Positions 29,999 to 39,366 of a stretch of DNA of 64,000 nucleotides are shown piece by piece. Where the stretch lies: assembly GCA_903871605.1 (NCBI GenBank), contig CAIQHF010000011.1, positions 1-64,000 of the forward strand, given 5' to 3'. The notes beneath the pieces were generated by a model. It had not been told where the DNA came from. It was given only the letters and a program-made list of their open reading frames with translations, and made no database searches. The position numbers and the translations under genes are program-made. Every line of letters begins with the position of its first letter. Within the stretch, counting starts at the first letter, position 1. Source of the DNA: an uncultured Sphingomonadaceae bacterium (GTDB lineage Bacteria > Pseudomonadota > Alphaproteobacteria > Sphingomonadales > Sphingomonadaceae).

Positions 29999-30760
29999 TC
30001 AGCGGCGAATCGGCAGTCCGGCAGCGGCGATCGCGGCATGCGCATCGGCGATGGTGTGCTGGCCGAAATGGAAGATCGAAGCGGCCAGTACCGCCGAGGC
30101 ATGGCCCTGCGTCACGCCCGCGACGAGATGGTCCAGCGTCCCGACGCCGCCGCTGGCGATGATCGGCACGGCAACCGCATCGGCGATCGCGCGGGTCAGC
30201 GCGAGATCGTAGCCGTCACGCGTGCCATCGCGGTCCATCGAGGTGACGAGCAGCTCGCCCGCGCCGCGCGCCGCCAGATCGCGAGCGTGCGCGACCGCAT
30301 CGATGCCGGTCGGATTGCGCCCGCCATGCGTATAGACCTCCCAGCGTCCGTCACCCGCCTGGCGCGCGTCGATCGCGCCGACGACGCACTGCGCGCCGAA
30401 TCGCTCGGCCATCTCGCCGACCAGCGCCGGCCTTGCGACCGCAGCCGAATTGACCGCGACTTTGTCGGCGCCCGCGAGCAGCAGCGCCCGCGCGTCGTCG
30501 GTGGTGCGAACCCCGCCGCCGACGGTCAGCGGCATGAAGCAGACTTTGGCGGTCCGCGCGACGACATCGAGCAGCGTGCCGCGCGCCTCGTGGCTGGCGG
30601 TGATGTCGAGGAAGCAGAGTTCGTCCGCCTGCGCCGCGTCATAGACGCGGGCCTGCTCGACCGGATCGCCGGCATCGGCGAGATCGACGAAGTTGACGCC
30701 CTTGACGACGCGGCCACCCGCAACGTCGAGGCAGGGGATGACGCGGACGCGGACGGTCAC
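29999..30760 (-). CDS. hisF: Imidazole glycerol phosphate synthase, cyclase subunit
   Basis: TIM-barrel subunit that uses ammonia from HisH to make imidazole glycerol phosphate and AICAR. The GTG at 30760 ([20 protein letters not shown]) gives 253 residues, the normal size. Catalytic Asp residues fall in the [12 protein letters not shown] and later [11 protein letters not shown] segments. A palindromic repeat pair separates it from hisA upstream. Confidence 0.97.
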   Translation of the reverse strand: MTVRVRVIPCLDVAGGRVVKGVNFVDLADAGDPVEQARVYDAAQADELCFLDITASHEARGTLLDVVARTAKVCFMPLTVGGGVRTTDDARALLLAGADKVAVNSAAVARPALVGEMAERFGAQCVVGAIDARQAGDGRWEVYTHGGRNPTGIDAVAHARDLAARGAGELLVTSMDRDGTRDGYDLALTRAIADAVAVPIIASGGVGTLDHLVAGVTQGHASAVLAASIFHFGQHTIADAHAAIAAAGLPIRR

Positions 30761-30785
30761 GATATCGACGCCGGCACGCAAAAAC

Positions 30786-30870
30786 CGTTCGACCTGAGCG
30801 ACGTCGAAGGACGTGCCCCAGGCGTCGCGTTTGAAGCACGCCCTTCGACGTCGCTCAGTGAGAACGGGGT
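30786..30870. repeat. Dispersed palindromic repeat, family B
   Basis: CCGTTCGACCTGAGCGACGT with CGAAGGACGTGC at the left, and GCACGCCCTTCGACGTCGCT with CAGTGAGAACGGGG at the right. It fills the gap between hisA and hisF. Confidence 0.8.
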
Positions 30871-30884
30871 AGGGGGAACGCCGA

Positions 30885-31646
30885 TCATCCCGCCGCCGCC
30901 ATCCGCAGCGCGTCGGCCAGGTCGAGTCGCCCGTCGTACAGCGCGCGTCCGGTGATCACGCCTTCGATCCCGCCCTCGGCGATCCCGGCACGCGCAACCA
31001 GCAACGCCTCGATGTCCTCGATCCCCGCGACGCCGCCGCTGGCGATCACCGGGATCGGGGTCGCGTGCGCGAGCGCCTGCGTCGCCTCGACGTTGCAGCC
31101 CTTGAGCAAGCCGTCACGACCGACATCGGTGAACAGCAAGGCGGCAACGCCGACATCGGCGAACCGGTGCGCAAGATCGGTGACGAGCACCTCGGAGACA
31201 TCGGCCCAGCCCTGCGTCGCGACGAAGCCGCCGCGCGCATCGACCGCGACGACGATCCGGCCCGGCAATTCGGTCGCCGCCGCGCGGACGAAATCGGGAT
31301 GGTCGAGCGCGGCGGTGCCGATCACGACGCGATCGACGCCGAGCCCGAGCCAGCGATCGACCGCCGCCCTGTCGCGGATGCCGCCGCCGACCTGCACCTT
31401 GCCGGGAAACGCCTTCAGGATTGCCTCGACCGCGCCGGCATTGACCGCGCGCCCGGCGAACGCGCCATCGAGATCGACGACATGGAGATGCGTCGCGCCC
31501 GCCTCGGCGAACCGCCGCGCCTGCGCGGCCGGATCGTCGCCGTAGATGGTGGCGCGATCCATGTCGCCCTCGGCGAGGCGGACGACCTGGCCACCCTTGA
31601 GGTCGATCGCGGGAAAGACGATCAGCGGGACGGTCAAGGTTTCCAC
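30885..31646 (-). CDS. hisA: Phosphoribosylformimino-AICAR ribotide isomerase
   Basis: TIM-barrel isomerase of histidine synthesis. N-terminal [15 protein letters not shown] and the C-terminal [13 protein letters not shown] segment are typical; about 253 residues. Two non-ATG starts are possible. The GTG at 31646 overlaps hisH by 13 nt. A TTG at 31637 overlaps the hisH TGA as TTGA, the arrangement seen at other junctions here. Either way the start is buried in hisH, implying translational coupling. Confidence 0.96.
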   Translation of the reverse strand: METLTVPLIVFPAIDLKGGQVVRLAEGDMDRATIYGDDPAAQARRFAEAGATHLHVVDLDGAFAGRAVNAGAVEAILKAFPGKVQVGGGIRDRAAVDRWLGLGVDRVVIGTAALDHPDFVRAAATELPGRIVVAVDARGGFVATQGWADVSEVLVTDLAHRFADVGVAALLFTDVGRDGLLKGCNVEATQALAHATPIPVIASGGVAGIEDIEALLVARAGIAEGGIEGVITGRALYDGRLDLADALRMAAAG

Positions 31647-32242
31647 TCCAGAAAACGCGACAGGAAGGCGAGACCATAGGCCTGGCTCTTCTCGGGGTGG
31701 AATTGGACGCCGATCATCGTGTCGCGTCCGATCGCCGCGGTGATGGGGCCGCCATGATCGGTCACGGCGAGCAGCGCCGCGGGATCGGCGACGTCGAACG
31801 CATAGCTGTGCAGGAAATAGGCCTCGCCGGGCACCACGAGCGGATGCGGCCGCATGGGCGTCACGTCGTTCCAGCCCATGTGCGGGATCTTGAGCCCGGC
31901 TGCGTCGGGCATGCGCCGCACCGTGCCGCCGATCCAGCCGAGCCCCGCGTGGGTGCCATGCTCCTCGCCGCTATCCGCCATCAGTTGCATGCCGACGCAT
32001 ATGCCGAGGAACGGCGTACCGGCGCCGACGACGCGATCGGTCAGCGTCTCCACCATGTCCGGGAGCGCCGTCAGCGCATCCATACAGGCGCCGAACGCGC
32101 CGACGCCGGGCAGCACGATGCGCTCGGCGGCACTCACCATCTCAGGATCGGCGGTGACGACGACGTCGCGCGCGCCGGCGGCGCGCAGCGCATTCTCGAC
32201 CGAACGCAGATTGCCCGCGCCATAATCGATCAGCGCGAGCAC
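31634..32242 (-). CDS. hisH: Imidazole glycerol phosphate synthase, glutamine amidotransferase subunit
   Basis: Class I glutamine amidotransferase feeding ammonia to HisF. Start GTG at 32242 (LALIDYGAGNLRSVENAL), 202 residues. The nucleophile Cys is in GICVGMQLM, and the His and Glu of the triad are in VQFHPEKSQ. Its Shine-Dalgarno GGGGAGGA is the 3' arm of a 12-bp hairpin just upstream, so efficient initiation probably depends on ribosomes arriving from hisB. Confidence 0.97.
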   Translation of the reverse strand: MLALIDYGAGNLRSVENALRAAGARDVVVTADPEMVSAAERIVLPGVGAFGACMDALTALPDMVETLTDRVVGAGTPFLGICVGMQLMADSGEEHGTHAGLGWIGGTVRRMPDAAGLKIPHMGWNDVTPMRPHPLVVPGEAYFLHSYAFDVADPAALLAVTDHGGPITAAIGRDTMIGVQFHPEKSQAYGLAFLSRFLEWKP

Positions 32243-32246
32243 TAAA

Positions 32247-32274
32247 ATCCTCCCCGAGCACACTCGGGGAGGAT
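32247..32274 (-). promoter_or_regulatory. Hairpin sequestering the hisH ribosome-binding site
   Basis: Perfect 12-bp inverted repeat (ATCCTCCCCGAG facing CTCGGGGAGGAT, 4-nt loop) between the hisB stop and the hisH GTG. On the minus-strand mRNA the 3' arm contains GGGGAGGA, 5-6 nt before the start codon. It is followed by TTTT, so it could also act as a weak terminator. Confidence 0.65.
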
Positions 32275-32873
32275 CATGCCTGCCCCCCCAGCGTGCCCTT
32301 GGTGCTCGGCACCTGGTCGGCCTTGCGGGGATCGACCTCGATCGCCGCGCGCAGCGCACGCGCCAGCGCCTTGAACGCGCTCTCGACGATATGGTGGTTG
32401 TTGCGCCCGTACAGCGTCTCGACGTGCAGCGTGATCCCCGCCGCCTGCGCGAAGGAGTGGAACCAATGCTCGAACAATTCGGTGTCGAAATCGCCGAGCT
32501 TGGCCTGGCTGAAGGTGGTGCGGAAGACGAGAAAGGGGCGCCCCGAAATGTCGATCGCGACGCGCGTCAGCGTCTCGTCCATCGGCGCATAGGCCGCGCC
32601 GAAGCGCTGGATCCCCTTGCGGTCGCCGAGCGCCTTGGAGAACGCCTCGCCGATCGCGAGCGCGCTGTCCTCGGTGGTGTGATGGTGATCGATGTGGAGA
32701 TCGCCCTTGGCCTCGACGGTCAGGTCGATCAGCGAATGGCGCGACAGTTGCTCGAGCATGTGATCGAGGAAGCCGATCCCGGTTGCGACGGCATAGCGGC
32801 CGGTGCCGTCCAGATCGAGCGTCACCGCGATCTGCGTTTCGGTCGTCTCGCGGCGGACTTCGGCGCGGCGCAT
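32274..32873 (-). CDS. hisB: Imidazoleglycerol-phosphate dehydratase
   Basis: Manganese enzyme converting imidazole glycerol phosphate to imidazole acetol phosphate. ATG at 32873 ([17 protein letters not shown]), 199 residues, monofunctional. Both metal-binding His clusters are present: [18 protein letters not shown] and the [18 protein letters not shown] half. It is the first gene of the visible hisB-hisH-hisA-hisF run and divergent from sspB. Confidence 0.97.
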   Translation of the reverse strand: MRRAEVRRETTETQIAVTLDLDGTGRYAVATGIGFLDHMLEQLSRHSLIDLTVEAKGDLHIDHHHTTEDSALAIGEAFSKALGDRKGIQRFGAAYAPMDETLTRVAIDISGRPFLVFRTTFSQAKLGDFDTELFEHWFHSFAQAAGITLHVETLYGRNNHHIVESAFKALARALRAAIEVDPRKADQVPSTKGTLGGQA

Positions 32874-33003
32874 GGGGCAATCCTTCTGCTCGGCCCGACG
32901 GCGGAACCATATGGCGCGGCCCTCATAGCGCGATCGCGCCCCGACGCAACGCCAACGCAACGCGCGCTTGACCGTCGCGACGCCCGCGTTCAGGTACTGG
33001 CGC

Positions 33004-33483
33004 ATGACCGAAGGTAGCCCGCCCGACAGCCTGATTCCCTACGACGAGATCGTGCAGGAAGCGCTGCGCGCCGTCGTCGGGCGCGTGCTCGGCGAGGTCG
33101 AGCGTGGCGGCGGGTTGCCCGGCGAGCATCATTTCTACATCACGTTCAAGACCGGCGCGCCCGGCGTCGACATTCCCAAGCATCTTACCCAGCGTTTTCC
33201 CGACGAGATGACGATCGTCATCCAGAACCGCTTCTGGGAGCTCAAGGTGCGACCCGATGCGTTCGAGGTAGGGTTGAGCTTCAACCAGGTTCCCTCCAAG
33301 CTGATCGTCCCGTTCGCGGCGGTGACCGGCTTTGTCGATCCGGCGGTCAATTTCGCGCTCCAGTTCCAGGCGCAGGCGGACGATGCCGAGCCCGAGCCCG
33401 CCGAGGCCGAGAATGATGCGCCCGTCGCGACGAGCGAGGATGGCTCGAACGTCGTCTCGGTGGATTTCACCCGCAAAAAATAG
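33004..33483 (+). CDS. sspB: ClpXP adaptor SspB family protein
   Basis: Adaptor delivering ssrA-tagged proteins to ClpXP. 159 residues from the ATG at 33004. The substrate-binding domain with [18 protein letters not shown] and VSFN-like [19 protein letters not shown] is typical of the alphaproteobacterial SspB. An acidic linker ([13 protein letters not shown]) precedes a short basic C-terminal peptide ([10 protein letters not shown]) that would dock on ClpX. Confidence 0.94.
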   Translation: MTEGSPPDSLIPYDEIVQEALRAVVGRVLGEVERGGGLPGEHHFYITFKTGAPGVDIPKHLTQRFPDEMTIVIQNRFWELKVRPDAFEVGLSFNQVPSKLIVPFAAVTGFVDPAVNFALQFQAQADDAEPEPAEAENDAPVATSEDGSNVVSVDFTRKK

Positions 33484-33495
33484 GCGCGCGGCGCG

Positions 33496-36057
33496 TCAGT
33501 CGGTGCGGCCGAGCAGCGTCGCGAGCGCCTTGGCGACGCCCTCGATCGTATAGGGTTTCTGCAGCACCGGCACCTGCGCGTGGATCGCCGGAAGTTGCGC
33601 CTGCTCGCCATATCCCGTCGCAAACAGGAACGGGACGCCGAGCGCATGAAGGCGATCGGCGATGGGCATACTGGTCTCGCTGCCGAGGTTGATGTCGAGG
33701 ATCGCGGCCGTCGGCCTTTCGCCCCGCAACTCGGCGAGCGCCTGCGGCACGGAGGATGCGGTGGCGACGCTGTTTGCGCCGAGCTTGAGCAAGATGTCCT
33801 CGGCATCCATCGCGATGATCAGGCTGTCCTCGACGAGCAGCACGCGGCCGATGACCTTGGGCGAGGGGGCGTCGGCGTCGGGCATCTCGGCCGAAGCGGC
33901 AGGCGCCGCGATCCCTCCGACGGCGCGGCGCGTGACGTGGCGCGCCGGAATCTCGAACTGCGCGGTGAGACCGAGCGGCGCGAACAGCACGTCGGCACGG
34001 CCGCCCAGATCATAGGGGATCGAGCGGCGGATAATGGTCGTGCCGAAGCCCTGCCGCGTCGGCGGCGTCGCGATGACCGGTCCGCCGACCTCCCGCCAGC
34101 CGATCTGCAGCGCGCCCTCGGCGCCGATCGTCCAGGCGACGAGGACATGACCGCTGTCCGACAGCCCGCCATATTTGGCGCTGTTGGTCATCAGCTCGTG
34201 AATCACGAGCGCGAGCGTCGAGAAGGCCTGCGGCGAAAGCAGGACGTCGGGTCCTTCGGTGCGGACACGCTGCGCCTTGCCGCCCAGATAGGCGGCCGCC
34301 TCGGTCTCGATCAGTCCGCGAAGCGGGGCGGGGCCCCAATTGTCGCTGGTGATCTGGTTGTGCGCGCGCGCGAGCGCGTGGATGCGGCCGTCGAGTTCGG
34401 TGACATATTCCTCGATCGACCCCGAGGCCCCGTGTGACTGGCGGACCAGCCCGCGGATCAGCGACAGGATGTTGCGGACGCGGTGGTTGAGCTCGGCGAT
34501 CAGCAATTCCTGCCGCTCGGCCGCCTGCTGACGCTCGACATGCGCCTCGTCGGACATCCGCAGCACGACCTCGATCAGTGTCGCGCGCAGCGATTCGGCG
34601 ACCTGCCGCTCGGATGGGCTGAACGGTCGGGAGCGGCCGCGGACGGTCTCGGTCCATGCCTCGAAGCTCTTGCGCGGGCTCAGCCGGTCACCATTGGGGC
34701 CGAATTGCTTGGGCTGATGCGGGTCGCCCGCCCAGCGCACGGCGCGCACGATCTCCTGCCGGAAGAGCACGACGAAATCGCGCGGCGATCGCGAGATCGG
34801 CAGGGCCAGCATGCCGGCTGCACTGTCCGCCCAGGCCGCCGCCTCGGGAAGGAAGTCGGCGATATGGTCGGTGGCATAGACCTGGCCGGCGGCGGTCCGG
34901 TTGAGCTCGCGGACCAGCCGCAGGAAGGCGGACTCGTCGGGCGCCGCGCCGGCAAGCGCGACATGGCCGTTGATGACGACGCCGATGCCGTCCGCCGGGA
35001 TCGCCTCCTCGAGCGTCTCGGCGAGCCAGGCGGGATCGTCGCGAAGCGACGAGTCGCCGGCGAGCTGGACGAGCAGCCGCTCGCTCACCGCGCGCGCGCG
35101 CTCGGCATAGTCGGCCGTGTCGCGGCGTTCGCGCGCCTCGAGCTTCATCGCGAACATCTGGCCGAACAGCTCGGCGAGCGAGCGGCGCTCGAGCCCCGGG
35201 CAGCGCGGGCTGTGATGATGACAGGCGAACAGACCCCACAGCCGGCCATCGATCACGATCGAGATCGACAGCGATGCCTCGACCCCCATGTTGGTGAGAT
35301 ATTCGATGTGAATGGGCGAGACCGCGCGCAACACCGACAGCGAGAGATCGAGCGGATAGCCGCGCTCGTCGAGCGCGGGCAGGATCGGCACGGGCGTCGC
35401 GCCGACATCGGCGATGATCCGGAACAGGTTGCGCTGGTAGAGCGCGCGAGCCTGCACGGGAATGTCGGTGTGCGGATAATGAAGGCCAAGGAAGCTGCCG
35501 ATTCCCGACCGCGCCGCTTCGGCGACGACCTCGCCATCGCCGTTATCGGCGAAACGATAGACCATCACGCGATCGAAGCCGGTCAGCGCGCGGACCTGGC
35601 GCGCGCCTTCGCGCAGGAAGTTGGTCATCGTGCTCGCCTGGTCGAGCCGCGTCATCATCGATCGGATCGTGCCCGCGCCGTCGCCCATCTCGGGCTGGCA
35701 CGGTTCTGCCTCGATGATGATACCGCCGTCGGTCAGGTGGAGCGCGACGTCGAAATGATGGTCGATCCCCGCGAACGGCAGCGCGAAGATCCGCTCGGTC
35801 GCGTCGATCCCGCGCAGCAGCGACATGCGGTTGCGGATCGCGTGGACCGCATCGGCACCGAGTATGTCCAGCAACGGCCGCCCGAGCAGCCGCTCAGGGG
35901 GTTCGCCGAGATAGTCGGCGGTGTTGGCGGACGCACGCGCTACCAGCCAGTCGGACGAGAGCGCGAGCAGGAATCCGAACGGCTGGATCCGGCCGGGGAT
36001 GTGGATGGGCTCGCGATCGCAATTGCCGAGGTCGATCTGTCCGATGGAATCCGTCAC
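33496..36057 (-). CDS. bphP: Bacteriophytochrome HWE histidine kinase with C-terminal receiver
   Basis: Red/far-red photoreceptor. GTG start at 36057, overlapping the bphO stop; 853 residues. Order: PAS with the biliverdin-attaching Cys at residue 13 (LGNCDREPIHIPG), GAF with HTDIPVQAR (about 195), and PHY with the tongue motif PRKSFEAW (about 460). Next comes an HWE-type kinase (H-box ELNHRVRNILSLI about 527; WREVGGP in the ATPase part), then a receiver domain with the LLVEDS start, Asp in AAILDINLG and Lys in LQKPY. All key residues are present. Encoded directly after the heme oxygenase that makes its chromophore. Confidence 0.96.
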   Translation of the reverse strand: MTDSIGQIDLGNCDREPIHIPGRIQPFGFLLALSSDWLVARASANTADYLGEPPERLLGRPLLDILGADAVHAIRNRMSLLRGIDATERIFALPFAGIDHHFDVALHLTDGGIIIEAEPCQPEMGDGAGTIRSMMTRLDQASTMTNFLREGARQVRALTGFDRVMVYRFADNGDGEVVAEAARSGIGSFLGLHYPHTDIPVQARALYQRNLFRIIADVGATPVPILPALDERGYPLDLSLSVLRAVSPIHIEYLTNMGVEASLSISIVIDGRLWGLFACHHHSPRCPGLERRSLAELFGQMFAMKLEARERRDTADYAERARAVSERLLVQLAGDSSLRDDPAWLAETLEEAIPADGIGVVINGHVALAGAAPDESAFLRLVRELNRTAAGQVYATDHIADFLPEAAAWADSAAGMLALPISRSPRDFVVLFRQEIVRAVRWAGDPHQPKQFGPNGDRLSPRKSFEAWTETVRGRSRPFSPSERQVAESLRATLIEVVLRMSDEAHVERQQAAERQELLIAELNHRVRNILSLIRGLVRQSHGASGSIEEYVTELDGRIHALARAHNQITSDNWGPAPLRGLIETEAAAYLGGKAQRVRTEGPDVLLSPQAFSTLALVIHELMTNSAKYGGLSDSGHVLVAWTIGAEGALQIGWREVGGPVIATPPTRQGFGTTIIRRSIPYDLGGRADVLFAPLGLTAQFEIPARHVTRRAVGGIAAPAASAEMPDADAPSPKVIGRVLLVEDSLIIAMDAEDILLKLGANSVATASSVPQALAELRGERPTAAILDINLGSETSMPIADRLHALGVPFLFATGYGEQAQLPAIHAQVPVLQKPYTIEGVAKALATLLGRTD

Positions 36058-36608
36058 TGATGCTCCGCCAGCCGCGTCACGTTGCGCCCCGCAACCTCGA
36101 ACAGTCCAAACACCGCGCGCGCCGCATCGGTTGCTTGCGCGACGTCCTGCGGACGGCAAATATGTTTGTCGAGCTTTTCCAGAAAATTCCGCCACGCGCC
36201 CGGCATCTGCGGCGCGCCAAGATAGCCACGCGGCAGGCCGTGGGGAACGCTGCGCGCCAGGAGCGCGCCGCCCAGCCGCGATCCCTCGACGACGTAGGCG
36301 GCGCCCCATTGCGCCGCGGGCGTGTCGAGCGAGATGGGGACGGGCAGCGGCGCAGGAAGGGAGGCGCCGAGCGCGGCGAGGTCGGCGGCGATCGCGCCGC
36401 CGCGCCTGCGTTGCGGCCAGTCGTCGAGCAGCATCGCGAAGCCGGCTGCATCGAGCGCATCTTCGATCGCGGGCAGCGCCATCGCGTGCGCGGTCAGGAA
36501 GGCGCGGTAGTCGGTTGGATCGTCGAGCCGGAAGCCGCCGAACACCGCGTCGACGCGCTCGTGATCGGGCGCGGTCGCGCGTCGCAGCGCCGCGCGTGCG
36601 TCAGTCAT
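36054..36608 (-). CDS. bphO: Biliverdin-producing heme oxygenase
   Basis: Cleaves heme to biliverdin, the phytochrome chromophore. 184 residues from the ATG at 36608. The proximal His lies in RRATAPDHERVDAVFGGF, and the GAAYVVEGSRLGGALLARSV segment is the conserved distal helix. It overlaps purB by 8 nt at its start and bphP by 4 nt at its end, so the three genes form one tightly packed operon. Confidence 0.94.
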   Translation of the reverse strand: MTDARAALRRATAPDHERVDAVFGGFRLDDPTDYRAFLTAHAMALPAIEDALDAAGFAMLLDDWPQRRRGGAIAADLAALGASLPAPLPVPISLDTPAAQWGAAYVVEGSRLGGALLARSVPHGLPRGYLGAPQMPGAWRNFLEKLDKHICRPQDVAQATDAARAVFGLFEVAGRNVTRLAEHQ

Positions 36609-37935
36609 CCCGGCCGAACACGCGATCGAAGATCGTGTCGACATGCTTGAAGTGATAGCCGAGATCGAACTTGTCCTCGATCTCGGCGGGGGACAGCGCG
36701 GCGGTGACCTCGGGATCGGCCTTGAGCAATTCGAGCAGCGAGAGCGCGCCATCCGACTCCCACACCTTCATCGCGGTGCGCTGCACCAGCCGGTACGAAT
36801 CCTCGCGGCTGACGCCCGCCTGGGTCAGCGCGAGCAGCACGCGCTGCGAATGGACGAGGCCGCCCATCCGATCGAGGTTCTTCTGCATCCGCGCCGGATA
36901 GACGAGCAGCTTGTCGATCACCCCCGTCATCCGCGCGAGCGCGAAATCGAGCGTGATCGTCGCATCGGGGGCGATGCCGCGCTCGACCGAAGAGTGCGAG
37001 ATGTCGCGTTCGTGCCACAGCGCGACATTCTCCATCGCGGGCGTCACCGCCGAGCGGACGAGGCGCGCCAGGCCGGTCAGATTCTCGGTCAGCACCGGAT
37101 TGCGCTTGTGCGGCATCGCCGACGACCCCTTCTGCCCGGGCGAGAAATATTCCTCCGCCTCGAGCACCTCGGTGCGCTGGAGATGGCGGACCTCGATCGC
37201 GAGCCGCTCGATCGACGAGGCGACGACGCCGAGCACCGCGAAGAACATCGCATGGCGGTCGCGCGGGATCACTTGCGTCGAGACCGGCTCGACGGCGAGC
37301 CCGAGCTTTTCGGCGACATAGGCCTCGACGCGCGGATCGATGTTGGCGAAGGTGCCGACCGCGCCCGAAATCGCGCAGGTGGCGATCTCCTCGCGCGCGT
37401 CGACCAGCCGTTTGCGGCAGCGCGCGAACTCGGCATGCGCCTGTGCGAGCTTGAGCCCGAAGGTGACGGGCTCGGCATGTATGCCGTGGCTGCGACCGAT
37501 CGTGGGGGTGAACTTATGCTCGACGGCGCGGCGCTCGAGCACGGCGAGCAGCGCGTCGACGTCGGCGATCAGCAGATCGGCGGCGCGCGCCAGCTGGACC
37601 GCGAGGCAGGTGTCGAGCACGTCCGAGCTCGTCATTCCCTGGTGCATGAAGCGCGCCCAGTCTTCACCCGAATGCGCGGCGACCTGCTCGGCCACCCACG
37701 TCAGGAAGGCGATCACGTCATGCTTGGTCACCGCCTCGATCGCGTCGATCGCGGGCACGTCGATCGCGGGGTTGGTCGCCCACCAGTCCCACAGCGCCTT
37801 AGCGGCGGCCTCCGGGACGACGCCGAGCTCGGCGAGCGCCTCGGTCGCATGTGCCTCGATCTCGAACCAGATGCGAAAGCGGCTCTCCGGGGTCCAGATC
37901 GCGACCATCTCGGGGCGCGAGTAACGCGGGATCAT
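36601..37935 (-). CDS. purB: Adenylosuccinate lyase
   Basis: Two steps of purine synthesis (SAICAR and adenylosuccinate cleavage). 444 residues. Signature GSSAMPHKRNPVLTENLTGL and the catalytic His in GRSHGIHAEPVTFG are present, with the TSSDVLDTCLAVQL segment. It heads an unusual operon with the bacteriophytochrome genes; no metabolic reason is obvious beyond shared expression. Confidence 0.98.
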   Translation of the reverse strand: MIPRYSRPEMVAIWTPESRFRIWFEIEAHATEALAELGVVPEAAAKALWDWWATNPAIDVPAIDAIEAVTKHDVIAFLTWVAEQVAAHSGEDWARFMHQGMTSSDVLDTCLAVQLARAADLLIADVDALLAVLERRAVEHKFTPTIGRSHGIHAEPVTFGLKLAQAHAEFARCRKRLVDAREEIATCAISGAVGTFANIDPRVEAYVAEKLGLAVEPVSTQVIPRDRHAMFFAVLGVVASSIERLAIEVRHLQRTEVLEAEEYFSPGQKGSSAMPHKRNPVLTENLTGLARLVRSAVTPAMENVALWHERDISHSSVERGIAPDATITLDFALARMTGVIDKLLVYPARMQKNLDRMGGLVHSQRVLLALTQAGVSREDSYRLVQRTAMKVWESDGALSLLELLKADPEVTAALSPAEIEDKFDLGYHFKHVDTIFDRVFGRDD

Positions 37936-38086
37936 GCGGGCATCCTCTGGTCGGGCAGGAAAGCGCGGCGCCTAGCAGAGGGCTCGTCATGCGGCAACAA
38001 AGCGTCCGATATGCGGCACGCACCGGCGACCGGTTCAGCGCAGCGCAAGGCGGCGACGGTCAATCGGACGCGCGAGGAGTGAGGCG

Positions 38087-38575
38087 ATGATCATCTTGCT
38101 GGCGAGCATGATAGCACTGGGAACCGCTACCTTGCCGGGCCCTGCGCCCGCAGCGGCGTCCGCGCCGCCGCCGCGCCAGCCCGCGTCACCCGCCCGCTCG
38201 CTGGTCGCGCGGGCGCTGGTCGCGCCCAGGCCCACCCGCGCGCAGGTGCTGGCCGCGGTACGCAGCGAATGGCCGCGCTACGATCCGTCCGGAAAGGGGC
38301 GGCTGACCCCACTCGAGTTCAGCACATGGGTGATGCGCTCGCACGGCGGCACCGTCGCCGCGCGCTCGAAGGACCGCGGGATCGCGCCCGTCTCGGCGAT
38401 GAACGCGTCCGCGACCGCCTTCTCGCGCGCCGATGCCGACCACGATGGCGGGGTCACGCCAGAAGAGATGGTCAGCTTCCTGCTGCCGCCGGTGCCGGCC
38501 ACGCCGGCGCGCGCGGGGAACACCGCCGCCAGACCGCCCGCGACGACCGCCAAGTCCGCGTCGGCGGCGCGCTAG
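38087..38575 (+). CDS. Exported EF-hand domain protein
   Basis: 162 residues with an N-terminal hydrophobic signal (MIILLASMIALGTATL) and Ala/Pro-rich flanks. There is one degenerate EF-hand (DPSGKGRLTPLEF) and one canonical loop (DADHDGGVTPEEM). It resembles the EF-hand protein at 5758-6294 in layout. It is convergent with radC, their stop codons overlapping. Function unknown; calcium binding is inferred. Confidence 0.82.
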   Translation: MIILLASMIALGTATLPGPAPAAASAPPPRQPASPARSLVARALVAPRPTRAQVLAAVRSEWPRYDPSGKGRLTPLEFSTWVMRSHGGTVAARSKDRGIAPVSAMNASATAFSRADADHDGGVTPEEMVSFLLPPVPATPARAGNTAARPPATTAKSASAAR

Positions 38576-39258
38576 ATCAGCCCCAGCGCGCGCAGGCTGG
38601 CATGTCCGCTCGCACCGATGACGACATGGTCATGGACCGAAATTCCTAGCGGCTGACCCGCCTCGACGATCTGCCGGGTCAGCGCGATGTCCTGACGACT
38701 CGGCGCAGGATCGCCGCTCGGATGGTTGTGGACGAGGATGATCGCCGCCGAGCCCAATTCCATCGCGCGCTTGATCACCTCGCGGACGTGGACCGCGGAC
38801 TGGTCGATCGAGCCCTCGGAGATGGTCTCGTCGCGGATCAATCGGTTCTTGGTGTTGAGATGGAGCACGCGCACGCGCTCGACGCCGATATGCGCCATGT
38901 CGGCCTGGAGATAGTCGAGCAGCGCCTGCCAGCCCGCCAAAATGGGCTGGTCGGCGGCCTGCGTGCGCAACAGCCGCAGCGCAGCGACATCGACGATGCG
39001 CAGCGCCGCGACCGCGCTTTCGCCGACCCCGGGGACGCGCAGCAGCGCTTGCGGATCGGCCGAAAGCAGCGGCCCGATCCCGCCGAACTCGCGCAGCAGC
39101 GCCTTGGCGAGCGGCTTGGTGTCGCGCCGCGGTATGGCGAGTGCGAGCAGATATTCGATCAGCTCATAGTCCTGCAGGGCATCGGCGCCGCCCTCGATCA
39201 ATCGCGTCCGCAGGCGGGCGCGGTGTCCGGCGGCGTCGGGCGGCGTCGTCTCGCTCAT
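38572..39258 (-). CDS. radC: RadC family JAB-domain protein
   Basis: Member of the JAMM metalloprotease-like RadC family; a direct repair role has been doubted and the function is unresolved. ATG at 39258 gives 228 residues. An N-terminal helix-hairpin-helix segment (LLRVPGVGESAVAALR) precedes the JAMM motif HNHPSGDPAPSRQD with its upstream Glu. Same-strand neighbours are lacking, so it is probably transcribed alone. Confidence 0.95.
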   Translation of the reverse strand: MSETTPPDAAGHRARLRTRLIEGGADALQDYELIEYLLALAIPRRDTKPLAKALLREFGGIGPLLSADPQALLRVPGVGESAVAALRIVDVAALRLLRTQAADQPILAGWQALLDYLQADMAHIGVERVRVLHLNTKNRLIRDETISEGSIDQSAVHVREVIKRAMELGSAAIILVHNHPSGDPAPSRQDIALTRQIVEAGQPLGISVHDHVVIGASGHASLRALGLI

Positions 39259-39366
39259 CGCGGTCCTTGCTAGCAGCCCCGTCGCCCGGCGCAAACGCTC
39301 GCGTGGGGGCTGTCATGCGCCCGGCGGCGTGCCTATGCAGGGATCGGGTCCGGGTCGGGAGCATGC

